DNA of 64,000 nt from Bacteroidota bacterium (GTDB lineage Bacteria > Bacteroidota > Bacteroidia > 2-12-FULL-35-15). Where the stretch lies: contig JAOQAE010000002.1 in assembly GCA_025963725.1 (NCBI GenBank), positions 1,482,411-1,546,410 on the forward strand, in the 5' to 3' direction. Below, piece after piece: positions 17,862 through 24,870 of the stretch (the stretch's first letter is position 1; each line of letters starts with the position of its first letter). The notes beneath the pieces were generated by a model. The model worked only from the letters and a program-made list of their open reading frames with translations, was not told the origin of the DNA and ran no database searches. The translations under genes were made by a program, and so were the position numbers.

Positions 17862-18631
17862 GCAATTTAAGCTATATCCATCCCGAAGCAAAGATCGGTG
17901 AAAACGTTACGATCTCCCCCTTCGCCTGCATTTATGAAAATGTAGAGATCGGCGATGGCACCTGGATCGGGCCGAACGTCACCGTTTTCCCCGGGGCACG
18001 TATCGGGAAGAACTGCAAAATATTCCCGGGCGCTGTGATCGCTGCCATTCCGCAGGACCTTAAATACAAAGGCGAGGACTCTGTAGTGGAGATCGGCGAC
18101 AATACCACCATCCGCGAATGCGTAACGATCAACCGCGGAACGGTGGATAAAATGAAAACAAGGATCGGCAGCAACTGTTTGCTGATGGCCTACGTGCACA
18201 TTGCGCATGACTGCATCCTCGGCGACCATATCATCATCGCCAATAGCGTAAACCTTGCAGGCCACGTGGATATTGAAGATTACGTGATCATAGAAGGCGG
18301 CACCGGTGTAGGACAGTTTGTACGGATCGGCGCTCACGCTTTTATTTCAGGGCTTACCGGCGTCCGCAAAAATGTGCCTCCTTTCACCAAAGCGGCGCGC
18401 GAACCATTGCAGTATGTAGGAGTAAATTCAGTTGGGCTTCGCAGAAGGGGCTTCAGCAACGAAACCATTTTACAGATCGAAGATATTTACCGGACATTGT
18501 ATGTTAAAGGGCTGAACGTATCGAACGCACTTGCGGTGATCGAGCAGGAAGCGCCTGCATCCAAAGAGAAAGACCAGATCCTGAATTTCATCCGCAACTC
18601 AAAGGATGGGATCATGCGGGGGATTTCTTAA
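17858..18631 (+). CDS. lpxA: UDP-N-acetylglucosamine O-acyltransferase LpxA
   Basis: The 257-residue protein has N-terminal hexapeptide repeats forming a beta-helix and a C-terminal helical domain starting near residue 190 (GLRRRGFSNETI). His117 in VHIAHDC corresponds to the catalytic His125 of E. coli LpxA. It performs the first, reversible 3-hydroxyacyl transfer to UDP-GlcNAc. The start overlaps the lpxC/fabZ stop. The downstream 140 bp are repeat sequence rather than the next gene. Confidence 0.95.
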   Translation: MSNLSYIHPEAKIGENVTISPFACIYENVEIGDGTWIGPNVTVFPGARIGKNCKIFPGAVIAAIPQDLKYKGEDSVVEIGDNTTIRECVTINRGTVDKMKTRIGSNCLLMAYVHIAHDCILGDHIIIANSVNLAGHVDIEDYVIIEGGTGVGQFVRIGAHAFISGLTGVRKNVPPFTKAAREPLQYVGVNSVGLRRRGFSNETILQIEDIYRTLYVKGLNVSNALAVIEQEAPASKEKDQILNFIRNSKDGIMRGIS

Positions 18632-18635
18632 AAAA

Positions 18636-18765
18636 GTTTGTAGTTAGGAGTTTTGTAGTTCGTAGACGGTTAACCGGAACAGTTCGGTACTTATCATAAA
18701 TTTCAGAATAAAACATTAAACTGTGCAGGATCCGTTCCCCTCTGGAGAGGGGACAGGGTGTGTAA
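18636..18765. repeat. Compound repeat between lpxA and the ABC gene
   Basis: Two elements are visible. At 18636-18680 there is GTAGTTAGGAGTTTTGTAGTT with GTAGACGGTTAAC, which recurs near 55459-55500. At 18725-18765 there is GCAGGATCCGTTCCCCTCTG with GAGAGGGGACAGGGTG, related to the 20.2 and 23.8 kb repeats. The ABC frame opens 9 nt further on. Confidence 0.6.
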
Positions 18766-18773
18766 GACACTGA

Positions 18774-19418
18774 TTTAAAAAACCACAAATCATCATCACC
18801 TTAAACAACATAGGAAAACGCTACAATTACGAATGGATCTTTCGTAAGGTAAATCATGAATTTACGAGCGGCAACAACTATGTGATCCTCGGTTCGAACG
18901 GCAGCGGAAAATCAACGCTGCTGCAGGTGATCGCCGGCAGCATGATCCCATCCGAGGGAGAAGTTCTCTTCCGTGATCCCTTTTCCGAAAAAAAAAACAT
19001 CCCCGAAGAAGATGCTTATAAATATGTGAGCTATGCCGCCCCGTATCTCGAATTGTTCGATGAATTTACACTAAGGGAATCCATCGAGTTCCAGGCTCAG
19101 TTCAAGCCTTTCCGAAAGGGCTTAACCACAAAAGAGATCATCAGCATCACAGACCTTGAGAAGGCAAAGGATAAGCCCTTGAAATATTATTCATCAGGTA
19201 TGAGACAGCGCGTGCGGCTTGCACTTGCCGTATTGGCCGACACTCCCCTGCTCCTGCTGGATGAGCCTGCATCCAATCTTGATAAAAAAGCGATCGGCTG
19301 GTACCAGGAGCTTGTGGGCAACCACGCACAAAACCGCATGGTGATCGTTGCTTCCAATCAGCAGGAATATGAATATCCGTTTTGCAACAAAGAATTGAAG
19401 GTGGAAGATTATAAATAA
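18774..19418 (+). CDS. ABC transporter ATP-binding protein, start codon missing or non-canonical
   Basis: Family-like protein sequence starts well before any usual start codon. From the codon after TGA 18771-18773 the frame reads through ITLNNIGKRYNYEWIFRKVN to Walker A (GSNGSGKST). The signature YSSGMRQRVRLALA and Walker B LLLLDEPAS follow. The only canonical start, GTG at 18882, would remove the first two strands of the nucleotide-binding fold. Initiation at one of the ATC codons (18789-18795) or loss of the start is possible. It is a lone ATPase with no permease beside it. A damaged copy of its end follows directly. Confidence 0.7.
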   Translation, partial: FKKPQIIITLNNIGKRYNYEWIFRKVNHEFTSGNNYVILGSNGSGKSTLLQVIAGSMIPSEGEVLFRDPFSEKKNIPEEDAYKYVSYAAPYLELFDEFTLRESIEFQAQFKPFRKGLTTKEIISITDLEKAKDKPLKYYSSGMRQRVRLALAVLADTPLLLLDEPASNLDKKAIGWYQELVGNHAQNRMVIVASNQQEYEYPFCNKELKVEDYK

Positions 19419-19439
19419 TGAGCTTTTACTCACCGGGTT

Positions 19440-19628
19440 GGACATCCTGGCCGATGCTTTCCTGCTCTTGCGGCCTTAACCGCATTTCATCCTAACAGGG
19501 GCAATCGACTGGTACCAGGATTGAGGTCAACTATCACTCTCAGCACCGGATGATCATCGTTGTTTCCAAACCAGCGGGAATACGGTCATCCGTTTTGTAA
19601 CCATGTGTTGAGAGTGGAAGAGCACATG
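19440..19628 (+). pseudogene. Decayed partial duplicate of the ABC ATPase 3' end
   Basis: This stretch aligns with 19226-19418 at an offset of about 211-214 bp; for example GGTACCAGGA occurs in both. Part of it translates as SNQREYGHPFCN..LRVEEH, against SNQQEYEYPFCN..LKVEDY in the intact gene. Stops and shifts (for example TTGA after the shared GGTACCAGGA) break the frame. It is a tandem duplication remnant covering about the last 60 codons. Confidence 0.7.
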
Positions 19629-19646
19629 CTCTTCTGGGCAATGTGG

Positions 19647-19970
19647 TTACTTCATTGTATAGGTGTTGAACGTTTTGTTCCTTACTTTCCTTACTTTTTT
19701 CTTTTTATCGGCAGGAAACCATTTGGTGCTTGCAAAGCCGTTACCGTCCACTTTGCGGCCATTGGCGCACTGCTCTCTTCTTACTGCAGTTCCATTGTGA
19801 CGGATCGCTTTATCCGGTTTTTGCTTTGCGAAATGAGAAACCTGTTTTTTCACTTTCACTTTTCCTTTGAACATGCTTTGTTTCTCATTTCCAAGATGTG
19901 ATGCAGTTTGTGCTGTTGCGAAACCTGAGATGCCTAAAATCAGGCTTGTTATGAAGATAAATTTTTTCAT
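19647..19970 (-). CDS. Small exported basic protein
   Basis: The ATG at 19970 gives 107 residues starting with a signal peptide (MKKFIFITSLILGISGFATAQ). An upstream Met at 19997 would spoil it. The mature protein is very rich in Lys and Arg (KGKVKVKKQV, DKKKKVRKVRNK) and has no recognised domain. It faces the ABC gene remnant in convergent orientation. Its function is unknown; it may be an envelope-associated basic protein. Confidence 0.55.
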   Translation of the reverse strand: MKKFIFITSLILGISGFATAQTASHLGNEKQSMFKGKVKVKKQVSHFAKQKPDKAIRHNGTAVRREQCANGRKVDGNGFASTKWFPADKKKKVRKVRNKTFNTYTMK

Positions 19971-20220
19971 TGTATGTAGATTTTTTAATTGTTTCAATTT
20001 TGTTTTCTACTTACACTATAGAAAATGAAGTGCCGTATGCGCCTGAAAACAGCGCGGAAAGGGCAAAAGGAGCATATCAGGATTTAAGAATGCATTTTCG
20101 CATGCCAAGTGAACGGAAAAACAGCCCGGGAAATTTTCACACGTTAACCCTGGAAGGCTGTATTTGTGGGGAATTGGGGAAATGCAGCCCGGCAATACAC
20201 TATAATTCCCATTTTTTATA

Positions 20221-20435
20221 GCTTGCAGGATCAGCTCCCTCCTCTCAGGAGGGTCGGGGTGGTACAGCACAAACCACCCCTAACCCCTCCTGCAAGGAGG
20301 GGAATACATTGTGCAAGCGAGAGATCTTTTAAAAATAATGATAGAGTACAGCAGTATCTGCTCCCTCCTCTCAGGAGGGCCGGAGTGGTACAGCACCAAC
20401 CACCCCTAACCCCTCCTGCAAGGAGGGGAATGCTT
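20221..20435. repeat. MITE-like repeat pair
   Basis: Two head-to-tail units contain GCTCCCTCCTCTCAGGAGGG with GGGGTGGT, joined to AACCACCCCTAACCCCTCC with GCAAGGAGGGGAAT. The first unit has the spacer CATTGTGCAAGCGAGA, also found at 23.78 and 23.87 kb. The ends are mutual inverted repeats. There is no open frame or transposase. The flanking 19971-20220 shows no gene or signal I can support. Confidence 0.75.
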
Positions 20436-20510
20436 CCTGCTAAACAATAACATCATCTTTGAAATCTGTGAATCTGTGGCAGAGTAAAGCCCGGCCTTGT
20501 CGTAAATAAA

Positions 20511-20533
20511 AAAACCTCCATCACAGGAGGTTT
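20511..20533 (-). terminator. Terminator after the CotH protein gene
   Basis: AAACCTCC and GGAGGTTT form an 8-bp stem around a 6-nt loop. On the minus strand it is followed by a T-rich run (TTTTATTT). It lies 24 nt beyond the CotH gene stop. Confidence 0.75.
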
Positions 20534-20556
20534 CTTTATTCTATATATAATGACAC

Positions 20557-23004
20557 TTATTCCTTGGAAATCATGATCGTCTTCGAGTTTTCGCCGGCCT
20601 CCAACTTCATAATATAAAGCCCGTTTGCAAGCCCTGCTCCCTTTAAGGAAAAGGGAACAGTATGCCTTCCGCCCTTTTGCAGGGAGCCGCCAACAACGTT
20701 CATTACTTCATTGCCCATCACGGAATATAATTTCAGGGACACCTCGGTATCCTCCGGCAGCTCGTATGACACGGTTACTTGATCGGTTCCCGGGTTAGGA
20801 AATGCCTGAAGGGCAAACTCCGTGGCTTCAAAATGTGCTACGAACTTATCATCCGAGCTGATATTCCTTTCAAAGGAAACATTCTTGCTCTCTTCCCCTG
20901 CATTGGATGTCCATGATGTAAACTTATAACCGGGATTCGGCAATGCGGTGATCCTTACGGGTACGCCATCGAAGTAAACGCCTGTCCACGGTAGCGAATC
21001 CGGCACCACAGTGCTGATCCTGATCTTTCCCGCTCCTGCCGGCATTACATCCAGGTCAACATTCACTTGTCCGCTCAGGTTGAACTCCGATTCTATATGA
21101 TCCCTTGCGCGCTCCCTTCTGTCCTCGTTAAAATCCATCATCCCGCTGATCGCGCTGCTCCAGGACGAATAGGATCCGCCCCATTTATTAAAATGCATGG
21201 TCATGATCGAGTTGACCTCATCACGCATCTCGTATGCCACCTTGTGTACATTCTCCTCCGTATAAACGGTATTGATCAGGTCGGCATAGCGGTTCACAAA
21301 ATAATTCCTGAATTGTGTATTGTTCAGCAATGCATCGAACATATCGGAGTGTTCGTTCGGAAGGAATGGATAACGTGCCTTGTTCAGGTAATTTGTATAT
21401 GGCGAGCTGTACAAGCCCATTCCAAAATCAAGGTCCCACAAAATATATCTCCATTTACCTCCCTGCATGCGCGGCCTCCAGAGCTTGATGTTGTTCACCC
21501 AGTCGCCTACCCAGTCCCTGTTCCCGTAATACGTTTCCGCGATGAAATAGTCGCAGAAGTTTTCAATGTCGAGCATTTTTGCAGCGTGCGTATAATAATC
21601 GGGGGAGGAAGCATTGGCCGTGGTGATATAATTGTACATATTATAGAATCCGGTATCCGAGCCGGCGATGGTGTAGATCATGCCCGAATGCTCGAGAAAA
21701 TCTATTTTGTCGGCAGTATAGCCCATGTTCTTTTCAATGTAAGCCTCGTCTTCCCTTTCGCGGATCTCATAAAAGCCCCAGAAATTGCCATTCAGGTAAA
21801 CAACAGCAGGCTCATAGGCCATATAATCCACATGCTCTTTTTTCAGCAGACGCTGCATAAATGCATCCCGGTAATGGGTGCCTGCATTGTCGGTGCCGCC
21901 GTTCCGGAGAATAATGTCGCGGTAAGAGTTGATGTATTTCTTTTCAGGGATCAGCGAGCAGTTTACTTCAGGAGTGCCGTAATGCGCCCTGCATTTCACC
22001 TTAAAGCTCTTTTGGGCGAAAGCGCGGGAATAGCCGCCAAAGATCTTTAACCCGGCAGGAGTGCTGAACTGCTTTATTTTGTTTTTGTCGAAATACTCTA
22101 TATAGCAGGGTTTTTCTATGTCTTTCCAGTAGTTGGCGCCGTAATGCGGAAGGGCGGTATCGGCGGCAGGGCCTTCCACATACATTCCTGTAAGGGAATC
22201 AAAAAGGTCGAGTGAATCGATGGTAAGGGAAAAGATCGGCACATCAATGTTGCTTTCATTGATAAAATATGTTTTTTTAACAACGGGGCTTGGCAGCAGG
22301 CCGCTGGTGCTGAAGCTGCGCACAGCAAGTACTTTGGTGGAAGTAAGCGTAAGCGGGCCTGCATAAACGGGGGAAGCGGCAGTTGGTATGGATCCATCCT
22401 CCGTATAGTGCACCTCTCCTGCTGCAGAAGCAACCGTTACCGTTTGCGGATCATTGAAAAAGCCGCCATTCCCTGAAATAACGGGCGCAGGCTCATAACC
22501 AGCATAGCAGGCAGAGCTGTTGTTGGAGGCATTGGGAGTTGGTGTCTTAAAAAAGCACCAGTTGGAGGAGCCGTCCGGGTTCCTGCCATAGGAATGATCC
22601 GTTTGCAGCGAAGGCTGGATGTAATACTCGTCGATCTCCGCCCCCATGCTGTTCTTTAAAGTGAGCTTATAGTCGCCGCTGGAGATCTTAAAGGAAATAT
22701 GCCTGAACACGCTGCTGATGATCGTATCGCGACCGGAAGCCAGCAGTACCAGGTAGCTGTGCGAATAGATGGTCATGGATGGAAAATGCCACTCCTTGCC
22801 GCTGGTTTTGCTGATCGAATAATGGTTAAGGTTTACCGCGCTGCTCCCCGCATTGTACAGCTCGATCCAGTCCTCAGGCTGCGCTACCTCATTGTTATTA
22901 ATGGAAGCATTGGTATGGGAAACCTCGTTTATCACCACCTGCGCGCCAAGGCGGGAGGCAGATAAACAGAAAAGCAACAGAACAGAGTAGTATACGTGTT
23001 TCAT
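20557..23004 (-). CDS. Type IX-secreted CotH-kinase-family protein with lamin-tail domain
   Basis: The 815-residue protein has a signal peptide (1-21). A lamin-tail domain at about 22-160 contains EDWIELYNAGSSAVNLNHYS. A chitobiase-type C-terminal-like module lies at about 185-245 (TVTVASAAGEVHYTEDGS). A CotH-like domain at about 255-600 contains LKIFGGYSRAFAQKSFKVK and YILWDLDFGMG. The end (FALQAFPNPGTDQVTVSYEL onwards) is a type A sorting domain. CotH proteins in spore formers are atypical protein kinases; activity here is untested. It is monocistronic between two terminator or repeat regions. Confidence 0.87.
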   Translation of the reverse strand: MKHVYYSVLLLFCLSASRLGAQVVINEVSHTNASINNNEVAQPEDWIELYNAGSSAVNLNHYSISKTSGKEWHFPSMTIYSHSYLVLLASGRDTIISSVFRHISFKISSGDYKLTLKNSMGAEIDEYYIQPSLQTDHSYGRNPDGSSNWCFFKTPTPNASNNSSACYAGYEPAPVISGNGGFFNDPQTVTVASAAGEVHYTEDGSIPTAASPVYAGPLTLTSTKVLAVRSFSTSGLLPSPVVKKTYFINESNIDVPIFSLTIDSLDLFDSLTGMYVEGPAADTALPHYGANYWKDIEKPCYIEYFDKNKIKQFSTPAGLKIFGGYSRAFAQKSFKVKCRAHYGTPEVNCSLIPEKKYINSYRDIILRNGGTDNAGTHYRDAFMQRLLKKEHVDYMAYEPAVVYLNGNFWGFYEIREREDEAYIEKNMGYTADKIDFLEHSGMIYTIAGSDTGFYNMYNYITTANASSPDYYTHAAKMLDIENFCDYFIAETYYGNRDWVGDWVNNIKLWRPRMQGGKWRYILWDLDFGMGLYSSPYTNYLNKARYPFLPNEHSDMFDALLNNTQFRNYFVNRYADLINTVYTEENVHKVAYEMRDEVNSIMTMHFNKWGGSYSSWSSAISGMMDFNEDRRERARDHIESEFNLSGQVNVDLDVMPAGAGKIRISTVVPDSLPWTGVYFDGVPVRITALPNPGYKFTSWTSNAGEESKNVSFERNISSDDKFVAHFEATEFALQAFPNPGTDQVTVSYELPEDTEVSLKLYSVMGNEVMNVVGGSLQKGGRHTVPFSLKGAGLANGLYIMKLEAGENSKTIMISKE

Positions 23005-23152
23005 AAGAAGTATTATTTAGATCCGGCATTCGCCGCCATAAAGAGCGGGCAATGAGGTATACTACATTTTCATGCCTCCCGGTTTTCCCGGGAAAAGCAC
23101 CCGGCTGGCGCGTCTTTTGTGGCATAGTTTGTACAATCAAACCATTAGAAAT

Positions 23153-23371
23153 ATGAGCCAGGCATTTGTAAAAGAAGGAGACGATCAGTGGCTGCACGAG
23201 ATCCAGCCTACACTGAACGCATTAATAGTGTACCTTACGAGAGAGAACGGCGGGATCCGCATTTATGAGAAAAAAAGCTATTTTAGCAAGGAGTTGGGCC
23301 GGGAAGTTCATGAAATGAACGATGGTTTAAGCTATGCGCTGAATGAAGAAGGAAAATGGTACGTGCTGTAA
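23153..23371 (+). CDS. Small conserved hypothetical protein
   Basis: The ATG at 23153 gives 72 residues beginning MSQAFVKEGDDQWLHEI. The longer open frame from 23072 includes non-family-like sequence. The protein is soluble and alpha/beta-like, with IQPTLNALIVYLTRENGG and a conserved-looking end LSYALNEEGKWYVL. I cannot name a domain. It is divergent from the CotH gene and followed by a cold-shock gene with its own promoter. It may be a small stress-related protein, but nothing in the sequence proves that. Confidence 0.6.
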   Translation: MSQAFVKEGDDQWLHEIQPTLNALIVYLTRENGGIRIYEKKSYFSKELGREVHEMNDGLSYALNEEGKWYVL

Positions 23372-23446
23372 CACCTGTAGAATAAGGATTTTACCATCTA
23401 AATGATTTAAATAGCAATAAATGTTTCCTATTTGGAAATAAAGTCG

Positions 23447-23454
23447 TATCTTTG
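23447..23454 (+). promoter_or_regulatory. TAnnTTTG promoter box of the cold-shock gene
   Basis: TATCTTTG lies 28 nt before the start codon. The leader is very AT-rich. No -33 element at the usual spacing is seen. Confidence 0.5.
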
Positions 23455-23482
23455 TCTAAATTAATTTAAATACTATTAAAAA

Positions 23483-23674
23483 ATGAACACAGGAACAGTA
23501 AAGTTCTTTAACAACGCGAAAGGTTTCGGATTTGTTAAAGATGAACAAACAGGAAAAGAAATTTTTGTACACGTATCAGGACTGGTTGACGAGATCAGGG
23601 AAAATGATACCGTAACGTACGAAGTACAAGAAGGTAAAAAAGGATTAAATGCAGTAAATGTAAAACTAGCTTAG
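23483..23674 (+). CDS. Cold-shock domain protein (CspA family)
   Basis: This 63-residue single-domain protein begins MNTGTVKFFNNAKGFGFVKD. It contains RNP1 (KGFGFV) and RNP2 (IFVHVSGL), the nucleic-acid-binding strands of the OB fold. Such proteins melt RNA structure and bind single-stranded nucleic acid in cold or growth transitions. It has its own promoter box and terminator, so it is a single-gene unit. The AT-rich leader may itself be thermo-responsive, as in other csp genes, but I see no clear cold-box. Confidence 0.93.
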   Translation: MNTGTVKFFNNAKGFGFVKDEQTGKEIFVHVSGLVDEIRENDTVTYEVQEGKKGLNAVNVKLA

Positions 23675-23698
23675 TTATATATTATCATTTAATAGAAG

Positions 23699-23730
23699 GT
23701 CCTCTGTGAAAACAGGGGACTTTTTATTTT
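23699..23730 (+). terminator. Terminator of the cold-shock gene
   Basis: GTCCTCTG and CAGGGGAC pair (one G-T wobble) around a 6-nt loop, followed by TTTTTATTTT. Confidence 0.75.
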
Positions 23731-23752
23731 ATATAACTTCACTAAAATCGGG

Positions 23753-23957
23753 AACCACCCCTAACCCCTCCTGGAAGGAGGGGAATGCATTGTGCAAGCG
23801 AGAAGGTATTGGTAAAGTATAATAATAGTATAATATAGCAGGATCAGCTCCCCCTTGGAAGGAGGGGATGCATTGTGCAAGCGGGAAGATATTGGTAAAG
23901 CATAATAGTCTAGTATAGCAGAATCAGCTCCCTCCTCTCAGGAGGGTTGGGGTGGTT
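23753..23957. repeat. Composite MITE-like repeat upstream of efp
   Basis: It starts AACCACCCCTAACCCCTCC and ends AGGAGGGTTGGGGTGGTT, near-perfect terminal inverts. Inside are two copies of GAATGCATTGTGCAAGCG or a close form, two copies of TATTGGTAAAG, and two copies of ATAGCAGAATCAGCTCC-like sequence. It fills most of the 23675-24063 gap and ends 30 bp before the efp promoter. No coding potential. Confidence 0.75.
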
Positions 23958-23986
23958 TATCCTTCCTGTTTCGGACCTCACTCAAA

Positions 23987-24017
23987 TTTGCAAATCCGCC
24001 CATAAATCCTATCTTTG
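23987..24017 (+). promoter_or_regulatory. Full-consensus Bacteroidota promoter of efp
   Basis: TTTG at 23987-23990 is separated by exactly 19 nt from TATCTTTG at 24010-24017. This is the textbook TTTG-N19-TAnnTTTG arrangement, 46 nt before the efp start. It is the best promoter in the window. Confidence 0.8.
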
Positions 24018-24063
24018 CAGACCAATTTAAAAACACAACCTTAAATTTTAATTCAATTATCCA

Positions 24064-24624
24064 ATGGCAAATTCAGGCGATATTAACGTAGGCTCTGTGA
24101 TCCGTTTCAACGGTGAGCTTTGCAGGATTGAAGAATACCAACACCGTACACCGGGAAACTTACGTGCATTCTACCAGGCGCGCATGCGTAACTTAAAGAA
24201 CGGCAAGATCGTGGAGAACCGCTTCCGCGCTGGCGAAGCAGTGGAAGTTGTGCGTGTTGAGTACAAGCAGATGCAGTTCATTTATCCTGAAGGCGAATTC
24301 ATTGTGCTGATGGACAACGATACCTATGAGCAGATCCATTTACCGTCTTTCCTGCTGGGCGACAGCATTAAATTCCTGAAAGAAGGAATGGAGGTTAAAG
24401 TTTCCTTTGAAGGCGATGAGCCGATCCTGGCGGAAGCCCCTGTTTTTGTGGAGCTGGTGATCACCTATGCCGAGCCGGGCGTTAAAGGCGATACCGCCAC
24501 CAATACGCTGAAGCCGGCTACGCTGGAAACAGGCGCCGTGGTGAACGTTCCCTTGTTCATCAACGAAGGCGAAAAGATCAAGATAGATACACGCACCAAC
24601 TCTTATGTGGAGCGCGTAAAATAA
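24064..24624 (+). CDS. efp: Elongation factor P with unusual tip loop
   Basis: The 186-residue protein has the three EF-P domains, ending in the typical VPLFINEGEKIKIDT and RTNSYVERVK. EF-P rescues ribosomes stalled at proline runs. The loop that reaches the peptidyl-transferase centre reads HRTPGNLRAF here, where most bacteria have PGKG-type loops. The tip position usually filled by a modified Lys or Arg is Asn32, two residues before Arg34. The usual EpmAB or EarP modification therefore seems unlikely at that position. It has its own consensus promoter and terminator. Confidence 0.93.
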   Translation: MANSGDINVGSVIRFNGELCRIEEYQHRTPGNLRAFYQARMRNLKNGKIVENRFRAGEAVEVVRVEYKQMQFIYPEGEFIVLMDNDTYEQIHLPSFLLGDSIKFLKEGMEVKVSFEGDEPILAEAPVFVELVITYAEPGVKGDTATNTLKPATLETGAVVNVPLFINEGEKIKIDTRTNSYVERVK

Positions 24625-24643
24625 TTTCAGCACATAATTTTAT

Positions 24644-24675
24644 AAAAAACGTCCCGCAGTGCAGGGACGTTTTTT
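24644..24675 (+). terminator. Terminator of efp
   Basis: AAAAAACGTCCC and GGGACGTTTTTT form a 12-bp stem around an 8-nt loop, ending in a T run. The rest of the gap to 24870 shows no gene or clear promoter. Confidence 0.88.
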
Positions 24676-24870
24676 ATTTCCCCAACCCTGTATATATACT
24701 GAATTTCTGCCTGTTACCCCATCATTCCGTCCCGTTCCCAACACCTGGAAATAGTGGCAGTATTTCCACACTTTTCCAAGCCGGCCCTTAACTTGCACTT
24801 GATTTTCAGCCTGTTCACAAATGGCATAGTTTTTCTTTTCAAAAGGGGAAAATAAACTAAATCACCCTGT

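Noticed and set aside
20221-20435. CRISPR array or tandem gene
   Set aside because: Only two units, with inverted internal structure; same family as the 23.8 kb repeat.
21067-22050. 327-codon open frame on the plus strand
   Set aside because: Antisense to the CotH-domain gene; no motif and no promoter.
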